This document shows, piece after piece, positions 41,491 through 46,942 of a stretch of DNA of 46,942 bases. Source of the DNA: UBA4582 sp047630175 (GTDB lineage Bacteria; Pseudomonadota; Gammaproteobacteria; Pseudomonadales; Azotimanducaceae); NCBI GenBank assembly GCA_047630175.1, contig JBLHVI010000019.1, positions 1-46,942 on the forward strand, in the 5' to 3' direction. How positions within the stretch are numbered: position 1 is the first letter of the stretch; each line of letters opens with the position of its first letter. A model generated the notes under the pieces. It searched no databases and was not told the DNA's origin. It saw only the letters and a program-made list of their open reading frames with translations. Made by a program: the position numbers and the translations under genes.

Positions 41491-41772
41491 TCAAGGTAAA
41501 ACCAACAACACGACGCCGACAATCGTCAACACAAACAACGCCGTGAAGATGATGCCACCGACAATATAGGGCAGGGGACTGCCCGTCGTAAAATCGCGCT
41601 CGTAGTTTTTACCTGTCTGCACCCCAATAGCTGCGGCACCCACACTCAACATTATTTGTACAAAGCTGGGAGACTTAGGCGTGCTATTTTCGATCTGAGT
41701 TTCAGCCTCTGAACCTAACTTTTCTTGGCTTTTCGGCTCAGCTGATGTGTTTTTTTCAACGGGCGTATTCAT
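41491..41772 (-). CDS. DUF2970 small membrane protein
   Basis: A 93-residue protein. The ATG at 41772 has AAGGA about 8 nt upstream and is preferred over the ATG at 41790. The first 35 residues are acidic and lysine-rich. The family core is SFVQIMLSVGAAAIGVQTGK, NYERDFTTGSPLPYIVGGII and FTALFVLTIVGVVLLVLP, giving two membrane helices around a conserved RDF and PLPYI. DUF2970 proteins have no known function. It lies downstream of metH on the same strand with an 80-nt gap. Confidence 0.85.
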   Translation of the reverse strand: MNTPVEKNTSAEPKSQEKLGSEAETQIENSTPKSPSFVQIMLSVGAAAIGVQTGKNYERDFTTGSPLPYIVGGIIFTALFVLTIVGVVLLVLP

Positions 41773-41852
41773 GTCAACATCCTTTACCATAAGTCAGCAT
41801 GATAACACGTCATGGCACAGTCCCTCCGTCCTGTGCCATGTCGAAGGTTGAC

Positions 41853-44800
41853 TTATTTATAATTGAGCACTGGTGACAACCAACGCTCAACCTCAGTAAG
41901 ACTCATGTCCTTGCGCTCTGCATAGCTTTGTACCTGATCTCTGTCGATCTTACCCAAACCAAAGTAGCGCGACTCTGGATGCGAGAAGTAGAAACCACTG
42001 ACCGATGAGGCAGGCGACATGGCATAGTTTTCAGACAAGCAAACACTGGTCTCAGCCTCGGCATTGAGTAAATCAAACAACGCTGTTTTCTCGGTATGGT
42101 CCGGGCACGCCGGGTAACCCGGCGCAGGCCGGATACCTTGGTACTTCTCCTTGATCAACTCCTTGTTATCAAGTGTCTCGTCACGATTGTAACCCCAGAA
42201 TTCTTTACGCACTCGTTCGTGCATACGCTCGGCGAAAGCCTCAGCGAAGCGATCGGCGAGGGCCTTGACGAGAATCGAGTTGTAGTCATCAAGCTCTGCT
42301 TCAAACTGCGCTGCCAATGTTTCAACACCCAAGCCGGTGGTCACCACAAAGCCACCGATATAGTCCTTTAAGCCGATACCGGCCGGTGCAATGTAGTCAG
42401 CCAGGCAATAGTTTGGATTCTCATTTGGTTTGGACATTTGCTGACGTAAGTGGTGGAGACGAGTGCGAACTTCGGTACGACTCTCATCGGTATAGACGAT
42501 AATATCATCGCCATCACTGTTAGCTGGCCAGAAGCCAATAACAGCACTCGCTTGAATAGACTTGTCACTGACTAGCGTCTTAAGCATCTGCTGAGCATCT
42601 TTGAAAAGGGCGGTGGCTGTTTCACCGACAACCTCGTCGTTAAGAATAGCGGGGTACTTGCCTGCCAACTCCCAAGTAATAAAGAATGGCGTCCAGTCGA
42701 TGTAATCAACCAACTCAGCAAGAGAATAATCAACAAAGGTCTTAGTGCCGGTAAAAGTAGGTACTACTGGAGTCTCCCAGTTGATGTCAACCCGATTATC
42801 AATAGCATGCTGGTATGACAACAAATTACCTTTGGCGCGACGGTTTTTATTTCGCTCGCGAAGCATCGCGTATTCGACGCGCAGTTCCTCGCAGAAAGCA
42901 GGTTTGAGTTCGTCACTGAGGAGCTTTGTCGCGACACCTACGGCTCGAGAGGCGTCCGCCACATAAATCGTCGCCTCTGAGCTATAGCAAGGCTCGATTT
43001 TCACCGAAGTATGCGCTTTTGAGGTCGTTGCACCACCGATCATCAACGGTACATTGATCTGCAAACGTTCTAGTTCTGAAGCCACAAAAACCATTTCATC
43101 CAATGAAGGCGTTATCAGCCCAGACAAACCAATAATATCGACCTTCTCGCTGATCGCCATTTTGATAATTTTGTCAGCAGACACCATCACGCCCATATCG
43201 ATAACTTCGTAGTTATTACACTGCAACACCACGCCGACGATATTTTTACCGATATCGTGGACATCACCTTTCACCGTCGCCATCAAAATCTTGCCCCGCG
43301 GCTTAGAGTTCTCATCTTTTGACGCTTCGATGAAGGGTATCAGGTGCGCCACTGACTGCTTCATGACTCGGGCGCTCTTGACCACCTGCGGCAGGAACAT
43401 TTTGCCGGCACCAAACAGGTCACCAACTTGGTTCATACCGGCCATCAATGGGCCTTCGATCACTTCAATGGGTCGGGCAAAGCCCAGCCGAGCTTCCTCT
43501 GTATCCTCAACCACGTAAGTGTTGACACCTTTTACCAGTGCGTACGCTAAACGCTCCACAACGGGCAATTCTCGCCAGCTCAGGTCTTCGGCTTTAGCTT
43601 TACTTGCACCGCCGGTATAGCGATCTGCAATCTCGAGCAGACGCTCAGGCGCATCATCGCGTCGATTGAGAATGACGTCTTCGATACGGTCCCGTAGCTC
43701 CGTCGGAATATCTTCATAGATAGTCAGCTGACCCGCATTAACAATCCCCATGGACAGACCAGCCTTGATCGCGTGATAAAGGAACACGGCATGGATTGCC
43801 TCACGCAACTGGTTATTACCTCTAAACGAGAATGACACATTACTGACGCCACCCGATATTTTTGCACCGGGTAGGTTGGCCTTTATGTAAACACACGCGT
43901 CAATGAAGTCCTTGCCGTAGGTAATGTGTTCCTCAATACCTGTCGCTACTGCGAAAACATTAGGGTCGAAAATGATGTCCTCTGCGGGGAAGCCTATCTC
44001 GTTTACCAGCACATTGTATGAGCGCTGGCAAATCTCTTGTTTTCTTTTCAGGCTGTCTGCTTGGCCATCTTCATCAAAAGCCATAACAACAACTGCAGCA
44101 CCATGGCGCATGCAAATTTTCGCCTGTTCAACGAACTCAGCCTTACCCGCTTTGAGGCTAATAGAGTTGACGATTGATTTACCTTGAATACACTTCAAAC
44201 CGGCTTCGATGATCTCCCACTTTGACGAGTCAACCATGATTGGCACACGGCTGATATCTGGCTCAGAAGCCACCAAATTCAAGAACCGGACCATTGCCGC
44301 CTTGGAATCAAGCATGCCCTCGTCCATGTTGATATCAATGATCTGTGCACCATTGTTCACTTGCGACAGCGCGACATCGAGAGCCTGCTCGTAGTCTTCC
44401 TCGCGAATCAAACGCGCGAACTTCGCAGAACCCGTCACGTTGGTACGTTCGCCGACGTTTATGAACAAAGAGTCGTCATTGATGTTAAACGGCTCCAAAC
44501 CGCTCAGGCGCATATTGGCTGGTACTTTAGGAATAGGGCGCGGTGAGTAATTGGCTGCGATTCGAGCAAATTCACGGATATGATCCGGACCGGTACCACA
44601 GCAACCGCCGATAATATTAAGCAGGCCAGATTCGAGGTAGCCCTCGATAGATGCGACCATCTCCGGGATGGTCTCGTCGTACTCGCCAAATTCGTTCGGC
44701 AAGCCTCGATTGGGGTACGCGCTGACGTAACAATCAGCTACTTGGCTGATATTGGCAATGTAGGGTCGTAACTCGTCCGCACCTAGCGCGCAGTTGAAAC

Positions 44801-45536
44801 CCACTGATATTGGTTTGCTGTGGCGAATGGAAGCCCAGAAGGCTTCAACTGTTTGGCCCGACAGCAAACGTCCAGAGGCATCTGTAATGGTGCCGGAGAT
44901 CATAATCGGATATTCAGTATCTAGCTCTTCAAACACGCTTAGGGCCGCGTAAATAGCCGCTTTAGAGTTCAAGACGTCAAAAATAGTCTCGATCAATATT
45001 ATGTCAGCGCCACCCGCAATCAGTGCTCTAATACCTTCACTATAGTCTTCCACGAGCTCATCAAAGGTAATACTCCGAAAACCCGGATCGTTGACGTTGG
45101 GGGACAGACTGGCAGCACGTGTCGTGGGGCCCACAGCGCCGGCGACAAAGCGCGGCCTTTCAGGGTTCTCGGCGGTAATTTCATCGCAGGCCTGTCGACA
45201 CAGACGCGCGGCCTCGAAATTGATCTCGTATGACAACGCTTCAGTGCCATAATCACCTTGGGACACACGATTTGCAGTAAATGTGTTGGTCTCAATAATG
45301 TCTGATCCAGCACGCAAGTACTGCAAGTGAATATCTTTCAAGGCAACCGGCTGACTTAATACCAATAACTCGTTGTTACCTTTCAAGTCAGACGGGTGAT
45401 CAATGAAACGTTCGCCACGGAAGTCAGCTTCACTGAGCTTCAATTCTTGAATCATGGTGCCCATGGCACCATCCATTACCAGAATACGGTTTTTAAGTTC
45501 ATGTTCGAGAAGGGCGGTTCTAGGGGCTTGCTTCAT
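41853..45536 (-). CDS. metH: cobalamin-dependent methionine synthase
   Basis: MetH transfers a methyl group from 5-methyl-THF to homocysteine through methylcobalamin. About 1227 residues cover all modules. The homocysteine domain has zinc ligands in GFNCALGADELRP and GGCCGTGPDHIREF. The pterin domain has NVGERTNVTGSAKFARLI. The B12 domain has GDVHDIGKNIVGVVLQ with the lower-ligand histidine. The activation domain has RPAPGYPACPDHTEK for AdoMet. I used the ATG at 45536; a TTG at 45566 would add 10 residues, and neither has a strong ribosome-binding site. Length matches E. coli MetH. A supply of B12 is required. No cobalamin riboswitch is evident upstream. Confidence 0.97.
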   Translation of the reverse strand: MKQAPRTALLEHELKNRILVMDGAMGTMIQELKLSEADFRGERFIDHPSDLKGNNELLVLSQPVALKDIHLQYLRAGSDIIETNTFTANRVSQGDYGTEALSYEINFEAARLCRQACDEITAENPERPRFVAGAVGPTTRAASLSPNVNDPGFRSITFDELVEDYSEGIRALIAGGADIILIETIFDVLNSKAAIYAALSVFEELDTEYPIMISGTITDASGRLLSGQTVEAFWASIRHSKPISVGFNCALGADELRPYIANISQVADCYVSAYPNRGLPNEFGEYDETIPEMVASIEGYLESGLLNIIGGCCGTGPDHIREFARIAANYSPRPIPKVPANMRLSGLEPFNINDDSLFINVGERTNVTGSAKFARLIREEDYEQALDVALSQVNNGAQIIDINMDEGMLDSKAAMVRFLNLVASEPDISRVPIMVDSSKWEIIEAGLKCIQGKSIVNSISLKAGKAEFVEQAKICMRHGAAVVVMAFDEDGQADSLKRKQEICQRSYNVLVNEIGFPAEDIIFDPNVFAVATGIEEHITYGKDFIDACVYIKANLPGAKISGGVSNVSFSFRGNNQLREAIHAVFLYHAIKAGLSMGIVNAGQLTIYEDIPTELRDRIEDVILNRRDDAPERLLEIADRYTGGASKAKAEDLSWRELPVVERLAYALVKGVNTYVVEDTEEARLGFARPIEVIEGPLMAGMNQVGDLFGAGKMFLPQVVKSARVMKQSVAHLIPFIEASKDENSKPRGKILMATVKGDVHDIGKNIVGVVLQCNNYEVIDMGVMVSADKIIKMAISEKVDIIGLSGLITPSLDEMVFVASELERLQINVPLMIGGATTSKAHTSVKIEPCYSSEATIYVADASRAVGVATKLLSDELKPAFCEELRVEYAMLRERNKNRRAKGNLLSYQHAIDNRVDINWETPVVPTFTGTKTFVDYSLAELVDYIDWTPFFITWELAGKYPAILNDEVVGETATALFKDAQQMLKTLVSDKSIQASAVIGFWPANSDGDDIIVYTDESRTEVRTRLHHLRQQMSKPNENPNYCLADYIAPAGIGLKDYIGGFVVTTGLGVETLAAQFEAELDDYNSILVKALADRFAEAFAERMHERVRKEFWGYNRDETLDNKELIKEKYQGIRPAPGYPACPDHTEKTALFDLLNAEAETSVCLSENYAMSPASSVSGFYFSHPESRYFGLGKIDRDQVQSYAERKDMSLTEVERWLSPVLNYK

Positions 45537-45684
45537 GGTCAGATAGCTATCACGGTTTTTGGACAAGGCGCTAGTTTAGCAGCTGCGGGGCGCCAGTGTT
45601 TGTGCAGATTTTTATCGGCCAAGATGAATCAGCTTCATGTCAGAGGGGGCTGAAATCCCCTTAAAAAGCAGGGGCTTAGAGAAT

Positions 45685-45704
45685 CCCCCATTGATCAATG
45701 GGGG
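45685..45704. promoter_or_regulatory. perfect 20-bp palindrome between metH and nfuA
   Basis: The sequence CCCCCATTGA followed by its exact reverse complement forms a perfect 20-bp palindrome 49 nt before the nfuA start and about 150 nt upstream of metH. A second imperfect CCCC/GGGG hairpin lies just left of it (about 45657-45675). It could be a dimeric repressor site or form a transcript hairpin. It does not match a known IscR or MetJ consensus that I can recall. Confidence 0.6.
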
Positions 45705-45752
45705 TGTCATTCGTTAGACTGTGTCTCTATTCATAGCTCGTGGACAATCAAG

Positions 45753-46328
45753 ATGGTCGAAATCACGCCGTCAGCACAAGAATATCTGGTCAGCCTTCTC
45801 TCTAGCCAAGATGAAGTCAACGACATCCGAATTTTTATTTCAGATCCCGGCACACCAACAGCTGAGACTTGCATCGCCTATTGTAAGGCTGGCGAGGAGC
45901 AAAGTACCGATGAGAAGTTTGAGTACACCGGCTTCGGCGCTTGGATTGATGAACGCAGCACACCCTTTTTAGCCGAAGCCCTCGTTGACTACGCGAAAGA
46001 CAAAATGGGCGGTCAGTTAACGATTAAGGCGCCTAACGCCAAAGTGCCCCGCGTTTCAGCAGATAGCCCCATCGAAGACCGAATCAATTACATTCTGCAT
46101 AGCGAGATAAATCCATCGCTGGCCGCGCACGGTGGCATGGTGACCTTGGTTGAAGTGGTTGAAACGGGCATCGCTGTACTGCAGTTCGGTGGCGGTTGTC
46201 AGGGTTGCGGAATGGTTGATATGACACTCAAAGATGGTGTCGAAAAGAGCTTGCTAGAGCAAGTTCCTGAGTTAACGGCTGTGCGTGATGTTACCGATCA
46301 CTCAGTAACAGAAAACGCTTATATGTAG
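45753..46328 (+). CDS. nfuA: Fe-S cluster carrier NfuA
   Basis: A 191-residue NfuA. The N-terminal degenerate A-type domain (about 1-95) reads AQEYLVSLLSSQDEVNDIRI and PGTPTAETCIAYCKAGEEQ. The C-terminal Nfu domain (about 105-180) has INPSLAAHGGMVTLVEV and the cluster-binding CxxC in GGGCQGCGMVDMTLKDGVEK. Two chains would share one 4Fe-4S cluster through these cysteines and pass it to apo-enzymes, especially under oxidative stress. It is divergent from metH. The length equals that of E. coli NfuA. Confidence 0.95.
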   Translation: MVEITPSAQEYLVSLLSSQDEVNDIRIFISDPGTPTAETCIAYCKAGEEQSTDEKFEYTGFGAWIDERSTPFLAEALVDYAKDKMGGQLTIKAPNAKVPRVSADSPIEDRINYILHSEINPSLAAHGGMVTLVEVVETGIAVLQFGGGCQGCGMVDMTLKDGVEKSLLEQVPELTAVRDVTDHSVTENAYM

Positions 46329-46655
46329 GCATGCACGGCCCACATCTGCCAACGCCCGTCCGTAAACGCAGGCAACAAGCCCGCTGGTTTTACGGAGCTG
46401 GGTTTACGGAACTGCCTTAAATAAGTGCCGGGCGTAATTTCCTACAACGCTTCTGGCTTGAACCAACGGCCAGATTCAGCGCTGAAACTTCAGCGGTGGC
46501 CGAGACCGCCGGTCTTCGTCCAGCGTGAAAATCTAATGCGTGTAGTTGCTGCTTGAAAAGTCACATAACCGGGGTGCTCGCTCGCCGGTGCCGGCCGGGT
46601 AACGTCGGCGCAAACACCATCCTCGTCGATGTTGATCTCCCAAGGTAGGTGTGAT
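46329..46655. other. intergenic, with a coding-like minus-strand stretch
   Basis: No confident gene. On the minus strand, about 46640-46442, a frame reads EINIDEDGVCADVTRPAP, then GYVTFQAATTRIRFSRW, an in-frame TGA at 46490-46492, then SFSAESGRWFKPEAL before TAG. It lies directly after the DAHP synthase stop and may be a decayed short gene. No start or family is recognised. Confidence 0.3.
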
Positions 46656-46942
46656 TTAGGCTTGTTTGGCCGCGTCGAGTGGGGTCTGGCGGGGTACTAA
46701 CAACCCTTTAACCTTGTTGCGGAGTCCACGCACCATTACTTCTGTCGTCTCCCAGTCAACACAGCCATCAGTCACTGAAACGCCGTAACGCAGATCTGTT
46801 AGCACGGCGGGAATAGCTTGGTTGCCTGCTTCAAGATTACTCTCTACCATCAAACCAACGATGGAGCGGTTACCCTCCACGATTTGATTCGCCACATTTT
46901 CCATAACAAGTGGTTGCAGCGCATAGTTTTTAGATGAATTGG
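46656..46942 (-). CDS. 3-deoxy-7-phosphoheptulonate synthase, C-terminal part (partial)
   Basis: The gene runs off the window; only the last 95 or so residues are present. They read NSSKNYALQPLVMENVANQ, then IVGLMVESNLEAGNQ, then YGVSVTDGCVDWETTEVMVR, which is the C-terminus of AroG/AroF-type class I DAHP synthases (E. coli AroF: IIGVMVESHLVEGNQ and YGKSITDACIGWEDT). The enzyme joins phosphoenolpyruvate and erythrose 4-phosphate at the entry of the shikimate pathway. The tail of about 15 residues past the family end is slightly extended. Which feedback type it is cannot be judged from this part. Confidence 0.92.
   Translation of the reverse strand, partial: NSSKNYALQPLVMENVANQIVEGNRSIVGLMVESNLEAGNQAIPAVLTDLRYGVSVTDGCVDWETTEVMVRGLRNKVKGLLVPRQTPLDAAKQA

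Noticed and set aside
45537..45700. Cobalamin or SAM riboswitch upstream of metH
   Set aside because: The leader is short and I cannot find a B12 box or SAM-riboswitch core; only simple hairpins are visible.
46442..46640. In-frame TGA followed by open sequence, as a possible selenoprotein since selC is present
   Set aside because: No start codon, no recognised family and no convincing SECIS-like hairpin just after the TGA. Decay is simpler.

Overview
The window looks like a chromosome segment of a free-living, probably marine, gammaproteobacterium. It carries full-length SohB, NfuA, cobalamin-dependent MetH, a CysI-type sulfite reductase with its DUF934 partner, an AcuI/YhdH-type reductase and the 3' end of an AroG/F-type DAHP synthase. 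I cannot fix the genus from sequence alone.

Layout. 1-1000: a decayed M20 deacetylase gene. 1136-2758: acyl-CoA synthetase. 2830-11192 (minus strand): a cyanophycin locus running flavin oxidoreductase, isoaspartyl dipeptidase, cyanophycinase, cyanophycin synthetase, a stand-alone Mur-ligase paralogue, then an HNH protein. It encodes both synthesis and complete breakdown of the nitrogen-storage polymer. 11.2-18.7 kb: a gene-poor, decayed region with IS3 and IS91 transposase remnants, an acyl-CoA dehydrogenase stump, a Pr6Pr membrane protein, an AraC regulator and small membrane proteins. It ends at a clear selenocysteine tRNA (selC), a classical island integration site. 19.3-22.8 kb: a response regulator and histidine kinase in tail-to-tail overlap, then a stand-alone nucleotide-cyclase-fold protein.

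22.8-34.9 kb is the most interesting part. A compact nine-gene minus-strand operon encodes two LPP20-like secreted proteins, two TPR proteins, an MlaE-type permease, an ABC ATPase homologue without a recognisable Walker A lysine, an MCE-domain protein, a GNA1162-type lipoprotein fused to a beta-helix, and a DUF4384 secreted protein. It is divergent from a secreted caspase-fold/SH3/Sel1 protein. I read it as a candidate envelope lipid-trafficking or envelope-stress system; its function is inference.

34.9-46.9 kb is housekeeping: SCP2-domain protein, SohB, AcuI-like reductase, Kef-type antiporter, DUF934 protein and CysI, two small membrane proteins, MetH, NfuA and the partial DAHP synthase. 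Notable cis-features are a large inverted repeat upstream of cysI, a perfect 20-bp palindrome between metH and nfuA, and short tandem repeats at the sohB stop codon and upstream of the acyl-CoA synthetase.
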